Part shown: one piece after another, positions 33,462 to 39,645 of the stretch
How the letters are laid out: each line of letters starts with the position of its first letter
Numbering within the stretch: position 1 is the stretch's first letter
From: Marinilabilia sp.
GTDB taxonomy: Bacteria; Bacteroidota; Bacteroidia; Bacteroidales; Marinilabiliaceae
Assembly (NCBI RefSeq): GCF_016278715.1
Contig: NZ_JADQBH010000097.1
Span: 1 to 39,645, forward strand
Direction: 5' to 3'
DNA: 39,645 nucleotides
Translations under genes and position numbers: made by a program
The notes under the pieces: model-generated
Databases searched by the model: none
Told to the model about the DNA's origin: nothing
Seen by the model: the letters and a program-made list of their open reading frames with translations, nothing else

Positions 33462-35309
33462 ATGGAAAATATTATCAGCATACCGTTTCTTGTTGGGATG
33501 GCTTACCTTTTCATTGTGTTGATTTTCAGATGTATTAAATGGATTGCCGGTCTTTCTAAATTTGATAAGATTCGCCTTCTTAAGTCGATTACAGGCAGGC
33601 GCTTGTTTCAGTCGATAAAAGAGACTTTTATGGAAGCTTTGCTCCATAGAAAGATATTTCGCAAAAATCCGGTTTTGGGCTATATGCACATGAGTCTGGC
33701 CTTTGGTTGGTTTCTCCTTATTGTGGTGGGGCATTTGGAAACCATGATGGCAGAGCATTCTATGTTTGTTCCCTTTCATAAGGCTGTGTTTTTTAGGTAT
33801 TACGAAAGTTCTGGTGATTTTTACCTTTCAGGTTTTTTTGCTTTTTTTATGGATTTGCTGTTGCTTTTTGTGTTGTCGGGGTTAATGTTTGCAATAGTTA
33901 AGCGCTTCAGAAAAAAATTGTTTGGACTTAGGCGAACCACTCGTCTTAAATCGGGGGATAAGATTGCATTGACGTCCCTGTGGTTGATATTTCCCTTGCG
34001 TCTTTTGGCAGAGAGCACATCAGCCGCTGTTTATCACAATGGTGGATTTTTGACCTCAGGGGTGGGGTTTGTGATTGACTTTATCGGAAATCCTGCAATT
34101 CTGTATTACCCATTATGGGTGGCCTATTCTCTATCGCTTGGCTTCTTTTTTGCAGCCCTGCCCAACAGCCGTTATATGCACATCCCCACCGAAGTAGTGT
34201 TCATTTTTATGCGTAATGCCGGCATCCGATTGAAGAAGCAAAACGATTCTTATACTGATGTGCAGGTGTTTTCCTGTTCGCGGTGTGGTATTTGTCTGGA
34301 CAAATGTCAACTTTCAGTGGCCGGTATTGATGATTCGCAGTCGGTTTATTTGTTAAAAAACATCCGGAATAAAAACCTGAGCGACGAGAAACTATTTAAC
34401 TGCCAGATGTGTGGGAGATGTCAAATAGATTGCCCGGTGGGAATTGAAACGATTGAATTGAGAACCGTTCAGCGCATTGAATCTACTCGTGATTACAATT
34501 CCTCGTACGATTATCTGATTCAGGAAATCGCCACGAAGGCTGATGTGGTGTATTTTGCGGGTTGTATGACTCACCTCACACCCCGGGTTATTTCCTCCAT
34601 GAAAAAGATATTCGCCACAGTAGGAGAAGGTGTCTGGTTTATGGATGAAGTAAAAGCGCCTTGTTGCGGACGACCCCTCATGCTCGCCGGACAATATGAA
34701 GCTGCCAGGAAGTTAATAGAAAACAACAGCAGGATGATTCTGGACTCAGGTGCTCATACTTTGGTGGTTTCATGCCCTATTTGTTATAAAGTATTTAAGG
34801 AGGATTATAAGTTGCCGGATGTGGAAGTTGTTTTTCATGCGCAATACATTGACGCATTGATTGCTTCCGGGAGACTGATGGTCGATGCTATTGGTTTAAG
34901 GATGGTTTATCACGACCCTTGCGAGTTGGGCCGCGGAATGGGAATGTACGAAGCACCGCGGCGACTGTTGGGGCGAATGGGTGAAGTAGTGCACATGAAA
35001 GATGAAAAGGAGTATGCTTACTGTTGCGGGGGTAGTTTGGGAAATATTAAAATCACCGAAGACGAGAGAAAATTATTGCGCAATCAGGCGCTGGTAGCCT
35101 ATGAAAGTTATTCACCTGATGTGCTTGTTACCGCTTGCCCCAAGTGTAAAAAGACTTTTGCCGCGGGACGAAAAATGAAGGTGTTGGATGTTGTTGAAGT
35201 GGTTGCCGGTGCTATCCTTGCGGAGAAACCCCAAAAAGTGGAAAATCCTTTGGCAGAACAAGATGTTGATGCTCTTGCATTTGCTCCTGATATGACTTGT
35301 AATTTATAA
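33462..35309 (+). CDS. Fused HdrE-HdrD (DsrM-DsrK-like) membrane oxidoreductase
   Basis: The protein has 615 residues. The N-terminal ~245 residues contain five membrane helices like the cytochrome b/NarI-type HdrE or DsrM, with His residues in YMHMSLAFGWFLLIVVGHLE as possible haem ligands. Two [4Fe-4S] motifs follow: CSRCGICLDKC (272-282) and CQMCGRCQIDCP (314-325). Two full CCG modules come next, with Cys401/402 (CCGRP) and Cys521/522 (CCGGS), each closed by a CPxC. It should move electrons between membrane quinones and a disulfide or sulfur substrate. Fusion of the membrane and catalytic parts differs from the usual two-gene arrangement. Confidence 0.88.
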   Translation: MENIISIPFLVGMAYLFIVLIFRCIKWIAGLSKFDKIRLLKSITGRRLFQSIKETFMEALLHRKIFRKNPVLGYMHMSLAFGWFLLIVVGHLETMMAEHSMFVPFHKAVFFRYYESSGDFYLSGFFAFFMDLLLLFVLSGLMFAIVKRFRKKLFGLRRTTRLKSGDKIALTSLWLIFPLRLLAESTSAAVYHNGGFLTSGVGFVIDFIGNPAILYYPLWVAYSLSLGFFFAALPNSRYMHIPTEVVFIFMRNAGIRLKKQNDSYTDVQVFSCSRCGICLDKCQLSVAGIDDSQSVYLLKNIRNKNLSDEKLFNCQMCGRCQIDCPVGIETIELRTVQRIESTRDYNSSYDYLIQEIATKADVVYFAGCMTHLTPRVISSMKKIFATVGEGVWFMDEVKAPCCGRPLMLAGQYEAARKLIENNSRMILDSGAHTLVVSCPICYKVFKEDYKLPDVEVVFHAQYIDALIASGRLMVDAIGLRMVYHDPCELGRGMGMYEAPRRLLGRMGEVVHMKDEKEYAYCCGGSLGNIKITEDERKLLRNQALVAYESYSPDVLVTACPKCKKTFAAGRKMKVLDVVEVVAGAILAEKPQKVENPLAEQDVDALAFAPDMTCNL

Positions 35310-35332
35310 AATGCCATTTGCCTTGTTTTTAT

Positions 35333-35340
35333 TACTTTTG
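35333..35340 (+). promoter_or_regulatory. Putative -7 box of crcB
   Basis: TACTTTTG fits TAnnTTTG exactly and lies 24 nt before ATG 35365. It supports that start over the upstream ATG at 35311, which precedes the expected transcription start. No well-spaced -33 TTG was found. Confidence 0.5.
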
Positions 35341-35364
35341 TGTTTTCCTTTAACTGCAATTACA

Positions 35365-35742
35365 ATGATAAAAGCAATGCTCATTGCCGGCCTTGGTGGC
35401 TTTATTGGTACTGTTTTCCGTTTCCTGACTTCACGATATGTTCAGATTTCTTTTGCTTCCACTTTTCCGTGGGGCACTTTCCTGGTCAATATTATTGGAA
35501 GTTTGCTGATTGGGGTATTCTTTGGCTTTTCGGAAAGAGGGCAAATGATGTCGCCCGAATGGCGTCTTTTTCTGACCGTTGGACTTTGTGGTGGTTTTAC
35601 TACTTTCTCTTCATTTTCAAATGATGCATTGTTACTTCTGGAAAACCGGGAGTTGTTCCGGTTTGCAGCTTATTCCGGTCTCAGTTTTTTTCTTGGTATT
35701 CTATCCGTGTTTTTAGGTCGTGCAATCATAAAAATTGTCTGA
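35365..35742 (+). CDS. crcB: Fluoride channel CrcB/Fluc
   Basis: The protein has 125 residues and four membrane helices. GLGGFIGTVFRFLTSRY, LVNIIGSLLIG with the conserved Asn, and GLCGGFTTFSSFSND with the Phe-box residues are signature Fluc segments. It works as a dual-topology dimer that lets fluoride leave the cytoplasm. The frame opens at 35311, one base after the Hdr-like stop, but the extra 18 residues are unlike the family, and a -7 box lies between, so ATG 35365 is preferred. A DUF190 gene follows after 1 nt. No fluoride riboswitch was recognised upstream. Confidence 0.92.
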   Translation: MIKAMLIAGLGGFIGTVFRFLTSRYVQISFASTFPWGTFLVNIIGSLLIGVFFGFSERGQMMSPEWRLFLTVGLCGGFTTFSSFSNDALLLLENRELFRFAAYSGLSFFLGILSVFLGRAIIKIV

Positions 35743-35743
35743 A

Positions 35744-36103
35744 ATGGAAAAAAACAGAAAAGTATCTGTCCTTCGGATTTACATCAGTTCAACTGATAAA
35801 GAGGGGCATCAGCCGTTATACGAATCCATCGTTTTCAAGGCCCGGGAAGCCGGCTTGGCAGGGGCAACCGTTACCAAAGGAGTTTTGGGGTTTGGCACCA
35901 GTTCAGTAATTAATTCTTATAAGTTTTGGGAGGTTATGGAGAAAGTGCCTGTGGTTGTGGAGATTATCGATGAGTATAAGCGGATAGAGGGTTTTTATGC
36001 ATCAATCTCATCAATGCTTGAAGATATGCCATACGGTTGCCTGGTGACATGTGATACAACCAACTTATTGCTTAAAAAGTCAGGCAAAGCCTCGAAGGGA
36101 TAA
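35744..36103 (+). CDS. DUF190 PII-like protein
   Basis: The protein has 119 residues, is soluble, and has a ferredoxin-like alpha/beta fold. LRIYISSTDKEGHQPLYESI and REAGLAGATVTKGVLGFG are the conserved DUF190 blocks, with VPVVVEIIDEYKRIEGFYAS following. DUF190 proteins are usually paired with crcB, as here (1-nt gap), and their fold is related to PII signal proteins, so they may modulate fluoride export. ATG 35744 is used; an in-frame TTG at 35735 overlaps the crcB stop and is less likely. Confidence 0.9.
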   Translation: MEKNRKVSVLRIYISSTDKEGHQPLYESIVFKAREAGLAGATVTKGVLGFGTSSVINSYKFWEVMEKVPVVVEIIDEYKRIEGFYASISSMLEDMPYGCLVTCDTTNLLLKKSGKASKG

Positions 36104-36551
36104 TAGGAGCCAGAAACCTCCTGGATTTTGAAATATTTATTTACACAACTGGCAGGAAAAAAAAAATTTTAAAGATAGATTGCTTCGTTTCACACTCACA
36201 TCCCAATTCACAAATGTGAGGGCCATTGCCAATCCCGACCATTCGGGAAAGCAATCACTTATTTTTTTAGTGTTGCAATAATTCACTAACACTGGACTAA
36301 TTCCGGTTCAAAAATCTCCAGCGTCCGGATTCTGACCAAATTACCTCTTCTTGAAACTGTATGTTTTTTACTTTTTATTTGTTTGACTTGAACTTTTTGA
36401 TTTGATAGAAATTGTTGAAATAGAGTTGTTTAAAGTGTTTTTAGGTCGATTGATGACAACTCATTTTCTTCAGATTAACTACTTTTTTGGGTAGCGGCAG
36501 CTATCTTGACATTTTTCCTTTTAACTTGCCACCACACAAACAAAAACCAAT
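36104..36551. other. Spacer between DUF190 and GH3 genes
   Basis: This is 448 nt with no gene. It contains the second copy of the 29-bp repeat (36224-36252) within a longer degenerate palindromic region bounded by GATTGCTTCG (36179) and AAGCAATCAC (36249). The 300 nt before the GH3 gene are AT-rich; TATCTTG at 36502-36508 resembles a -7 box but does not match fully. Confidence 0.5.
36224..36252. repeat. 29-bp dispersed repeat with CCCGA/TCGGG hairpin, copy 2
   Basis: It matches 23937-23965 at 28 of 29 positions (CATTGCCAATCCCG versus CATTGCGAATCCCG), in the same orientation. Outer flanks GATTGCTTCG and AAGCAATC are complementary, making a larger palindromic unit. Confidence 0.75.
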
Positions 36552-38765
36552 ATGAAAACAATTAAGCTAGTACTACTGCTGACATTGTTTGCCTTTGCTG
36601 CAAACGGTCAGGAAATGAAAGGTGTCTATCTTGACGACACAAAGCCTGTTGAAGAGCGTGTTGAAGATGCGATTTCGCAAATGACGCTGGATGATAAAAT
36701 TGCCATTATTCATGCGCAGTCCAAATTTAGCTCTCCTGGAGTGCCGCGCTTGGGTATTCCGGAACTTTGGATGACAGACGGACCTCATGGCATTCGTACG
36801 GAGGTGCTTTGGGACGAATGGGAACAAGCCGGATGGACCAATGACTCTGTTATTGCTTTTCCGGCACTTACCTGCCTGGCATCTACCTGGAATGAAGATT
36901 TGTCTCTGCTTTACGGGCAATCCATCGGAGAAGAAGCCCGTTTCAGAGAGAAAGATGTTTTGCTGGGCCCCGGCGTCAACATTTATCGGTCTCCTTTGAA
37001 CGGCCGCAACTTTGAGTATATGGGCGAAGACCCGTATCTGGCCTCAACAATGGTGGTGCCTTACATCAAAGGAGTACAGGAAAACGGAGTGGCTGCCTGT
37101 GTGAAACATTACGCCCTGAATAATCAGGAAACCGATCGCCATACCATTAATGTAAATGTGGATGACCGCGCTTTGTACGAAATTTACCTTCCCGCTTTTA
37201 AGGCTGCTGTTCAGGAAGGTAATGCATGGGCTATTATGGGCTCCTACAACCGCTACCAAAATCAACAGGGGTGTCATAACGAACGCCTTCTGGTTGAAAT
37301 TCTGCGGAATGAATGGGGATTTGATGGTGCAGTAGTGTCCGATTGGGGCGGTGTTCATAATACAATGGAAGCCATCAAAAACGGTCTCGACCTGGAATTT
37401 GGTACCTGGACTGACGGACTGACCATGGGAGCTACCAATACATACGATAGTTATCACCTGGCCAATCCTTATCGAAAATTAATCAAAAGCGGGGAGGTGG
37501 GTACTGAGGAACTTGACCAGAAAGTGCGTAATGTTTTGCGGCTTAATTTTCGAACTGCAATGAATCGCAATAAGCCCTGGGGTTCGTTGGGGAGTCCTGA
37601 GCACTCTCGTGCTGCACGCAAAATTGCTGAAGAAGGCATTGTGTTGCTGAAAAACGAGAACGATGTTCTTCCTATCGATATAGATAAGGCTGAAAAGATT
37701 GCAGTTATTGGCGAAAATGCCATTAAAATGATGACTGTTGGCGGTGGTAGTTCATCGCTTAAAGCATTATATGAAATCTCACCACTCGATGGACTTAGGG
37801 AAAGAGTGGGAACTCAGGCTGAGGTAGTTTATGCCCGTGGATATGTTGGAGACGCCACCGGAAGCTATAACGGGGTGGTTACGGGTCAGGATTTGACTGA
37901 AGTTCGGTCGGCAGATGAGTTGATGAAAGAGGCCTTAGAGGTTGCTGAAGATGCAGATTATGTGATATTTGTTGGGGGCCTGAATAAAAGTCAGCACCAG
38001 GATAGTGAAGGGGCTGACCGGTTGAGCATGGATCTGCCTTACAATCAGGATAAACTCATCCGCAAACTCGCCGGAATTAATACAAACCTTGTGGTGGTGA
38101 ATATTTCCGGAAATGCAGTAGCTATGCCCTGGGTGGATGAAGTCCCGGCCATTGTCCAAGGATGGTACCTGGGCTCCGAAACCGGAACAGCATTGGCTTC
38201 AGTGTTGGTTGGTGATGCCAATCCTTCTGGAAAACTGCCTTTTTCTTTTCCAGTGAAACTAAACGATAACTCGGCCCATTCAGTTGGCGGATTTCCAGGA
38301 GAGGACGGTCAGGTGCATTACACAGAGGGAATCTTTGTGGGTTACAGATGGCACGAAAGAGAAAACATAGAGCCTCTCTTTAGTTTTGGTCATGGTCTCA
38401 GCTATACCACTTTTAAGTATGGAAAAGTGACGGCCAACAAAACGGAGTTGAATCCTGATGGTAAAATTACATTTTCTGTAGAGGTGAAAAACACCGGAAA
38501 ACGTGAAGGTTCTGAAATCGTGCAGTTATATATTCATGATATGCAGGCATCTGTTGCCAGGCCGGTTAAAGAGCTGAAAGGTTTTAAAAAGGTATCGCTG
38601 CAACCAGGAGAAACAAAAACTGTTACTTTCACCATCGATAAAACGGCACTGAGCTTTTTCGATGCAGAGAAACATGTATGGGTAGCAGAACCAGGCGATT
38701 TTGAGGCTGTTATTGGTGCTTCTTCTGCTGATGTGAAAAGCAAAATAAGGTTTTCTTTAAAATAG
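36552..38765 (+). CDS. GH3 beta-glucosidase-type glycosidase (exported)
   Basis: The protein has 737 residues. A signal peptide (LVLLLTLFAFAANG) is followed by the GH3 barrel. WMTDGPHGIRTE, CVKHYALNNQETDRH and GAVVSDWGGVHNTMEA are the substrate-binding and catalytic blocks, with Asp264 in SDW as nucleophile. The second alpha/beta domain has NVLPIDIDKAEKIAVIGENA. The C-terminal domain (YTTFKYGKVTANKTELNPDG onward) is fibronectin type III-like. The likely reaction is removal of terminal beta-linked glucose or xylose in the periplasm; exact specificity is unknown. It precedes another GH3 gene, suggesting a beta-glycan set separate from the alpha-glucan genes at 2020-7618. Confidence 0.93.
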   Translation: MKTIKLVLLLTLFAFAANGQEMKGVYLDDTKPVEERVEDAISQMTLDDKIAIIHAQSKFSSPGVPRLGIPELWMTDGPHGIRTEVLWDEWEQAGWTNDSVIAFPALTCLASTWNEDLSLLYGQSIGEEARFREKDVLLGPGVNIYRSPLNGRNFEYMGEDPYLASTMVVPYIKGVQENGVAACVKHYALNNQETDRHTINVNVDDRALYEIYLPAFKAAVQEGNAWAIMGSYNRYQNQQGCHNERLLVEILRNEWGFDGAVVSDWGGVHNTMEAIKNGLDLEFGTWTDGLTMGATNTYDSYHLANPYRKLIKSGEVGTEELDQKVRNVLRLNFRTAMNRNKPWGSLGSPEHSRAARKIAEEGIVLLKNENDVLPIDIDKAEKIAVIGENAIKMMTVGGGSSSLKALYEISPLDGLRERVGTQAEVVYARGYVGDATGSYNGVVTGQDLTEVRSADELMKEALEVAEDADYVIFVGGLNKSQHQDSEGADRLSMDLPYNQDKLIRKLAGINTNLVVVNISGNAVAMPWVDEVPAIVQGWYLGSETGTALASVLVGDANPSGKLPFSFPVKLNDNSAHSVGGFPGEDGQVHYTEGIFVGYRWHERENIEPLFSFGHGLSYTTFKYGKVTANKTELNPDGKITFSVEVKNTGKREGSEIVQLYIHDMQASVARPVKELKGFKKVSLQPGETKTVTFTIDKTALSFFDAEKHVWVAEPGDFEAVIGASSADVKSKIRFSLK

Positions 38766-38811
38766 ATTTGTTATGTCAATAGTTGGTTGTTTTTAGCATT
38801 TATGGGTCAGC

Positions 38812-38844
38812 CCTTTAACACTGAATGTTTGTCCGTGTTAAAGG
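38812..38844. terminator. 10-bp inverted repeat between the GH3 genes
   Basis: CCTTTAACAC (38812-38821) pairs perfectly with GTGTTAAAGG (38835-38844) around 13 nt, 46 nt after the first GH3 stop. A T-rich stretch follows after about 7 nt but is interrupted, so terminator function is uncertain. It may instead be a regulatory palindrome for the second GH3. Confidence 0.45.
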
Positions 38845-38947
38845 TCCGGAGTTTAATTTTATCAGACTTATCTAACTGTTGGCTGCTGAAAATCTAACGA
38901 TCTATTGTGTATATTTACGCGCACAAAACTAAATAACTAATAAAACC

Positions 38948-39645
38948 ATGAAACGAATTTTTATTTTATTATTTGCTGTTATGATTTTGCAGGCATGCAC
39001 TACTTCTGCTCAAAAGAGTGTGGAGCCTGCGATTGCTGAAAATGCAGAGATTGAGAAGAAAGTAGAGGCTTTGCTAAGCGAAATGACCCTCGAAGAAAAA
39101 ATTGGTCAAATGACCCAATTGACCATTGATGTGTTGGGCGTTCCCGGCTCAGCTTATCAGGGAGATTTTCAGGTTAGCGAGGCCATGTTGGATACCGTGA
39201 TTGGAATTTACAAGGTCGGGTCTATTCTTAATACTCCCGGAACCACCGCTCAAACCCGGGAAAAGTGGCATGAGATTATCAGTAAAATTCAGGAAAAATC
39301 AATTGAAGTGATGGGGATTCCTACCCTCTACGGGCTGGACCAAATTCATGGATCTACTTATATTCTGGATGGAACAATGTTTCCACAGACCTTGAATATG
39401 GGAGCTACTTTTAATCGCTCTTTGGTTCGCAGAGGTGGAGAAATAACAGCTTACGAAACTAAAGCCGGTAGTGTGCCCTGGACTTTTGCGCCAACAGTTG
39501 ACCTGGGACGCGATGCCCGCTGGCCACGTATGTGGGAGAATTTTGGTGAAGATGCCTATGTTAATGCCGAAATGGCTCACGAGGCCGTTATTGGTCATCA
39601 GGGTGAAAACCCTAATGAAATCGGTAAGGAGCATATTGCTGTTTG
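38948..39645 (+). CDS. GH3 glycosidase, BglX-like (partial, runs off the window)
   Basis: The first 232 residues are present, with no stop before the edge. A lipoprotein signal (FAVMILQAC) makes it membrane-anchored. [34 protein letters not shown] and [20 protein letters not shown] are typical of BglX-type GH3 enzymes. The nucleophile region lies beyond the edge. It is longer-branched from the upstream GH3: the start blocks differ and lipidation replaces simple secretion, so it is not a simple tandem copy. Beta-glucosidase or related activity is inferred from the family. Confidence 0.9.
   Translation, partial: MKRIFILLFAVMILQACTTSAQKSVEPAIAENAEIEKKVEALLSEMTLEEKIGQMTQLTIDVLGVPGSAYQGDFQVSEAMLDTVIGIYKVGSILNTPGTTAQTREKWHEIISKIQEKSIEVMGIPTLYGLDQIHGSTYILDGTMFPQTLNMGATFNRSLVRRGGEITAYETKAGSVPWTFAPTVDLGRDARWPRMWENFGEDAYVNAEMAHEAVIGHQGENPNEIGKEHIAV

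Noticed and set aside
35311..35364. Longer N-terminus for CrcB
   Set aside because: The extra 18 residues do not fit the Fluc family and a -7 box lies within that stretch, so the transcript likely starts later.
35310..35364. Fluoride riboswitch before crcB
   Set aside because: The conserved riboswitch motif could not be found and the gap is too short to hold it after the promoter box.

Overview
The window is chromosomal DNA from a member of the Bacteroidota, probably the Bacteroidia and perhaps the Marinilabiliales/Prolixibacteraceae; the rank below phylum is a guess. The phylum assignment rests on several sequence features. Promoter -7 boxes follow TAnnTTTG, and Shine-Dalgarno sequences are mostly absent. 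The gene content includes GH97 and DUF6377 proteins, an RND pump fused to its outer-membrane factor, and lipoproteins typical of the phylum. No rRNA, tRNA, CRISPR array, transposase or phage gene was seen.

Layout. (a) 1-680: non-coding, with strong hairpins and a multi-hairpin dispersed repeat. (b) 681-2002: a SatD/DUF3307 gene pair. (c) 2020-7618: a small starch/maltodextrin set, consisting of a SusR-like membrane regulator (DUF6377), a GH13 lipoprotein and a SusB-like GH97 lipoprotein, without SusC/SusD. (d) 7789-11321: arsenic locus 1 (ArsR, ArsE-like thioredoxin, ArsF, ArsG, ArsP-type permease), expected to act on organoarsenicals. (e) 11959-19282: a heavy-metal efflux operon (His-rich small protein, CzcA-type RND fused to a TolC-type domain, His-rich adaptor, ICMT-like methyltransferase). 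(f) 19375-21140: an exported protein of unknown function and a cation/proton antiporter on the minus strand. (g) 22010-27076: two small lipoproteins, one with a repeated HRCDI motif, then arsenic locus 2 (ArsR, ArsC, an ArsN2 fusion, ArsM, Acr3) for inorganic and methylated arsenic. (h) 27160-29852, minus strand: a NarL-type two-component pair followed by a PiT-family anion permease. (i) 30010-35309: a heterodisulfide-reductase-like operon (HdrC, HdrB, HdrA, second HdrC, fused HdrE-HdrD/DsrMK-like protein). (j) 35365-36103: fluoride channel CrcB and DUF190. (k) 36552 to the end: two GH3 glycosidases, the second cut by the window edge.

How the parts work together. Regions d-g form an arsenic and metal resistance island, with two ArsR repressors, each next to its own candidate operator. 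Arsenate is reduced by ArsC; arsenite is exported by Acr3 or methylated by ArsM, and organic forms can leave through ArsG/ArsP. The PiT permease and its two-component system lie next to this island and are divergent from the Hdr-like operon. A perfect 7-2-7 palindrome of the NarL type sits between the two divergent units. The same heptamer recurs as a hairpin in the first codons of the permease gene. This two-component system / anion permease / Hdr-like unit is my best candidate for an undescribed regulated system. It would connect membrane quinones with a thiol/disulfide (or sulfur) couple, but its substrate cannot be read from the sequence.
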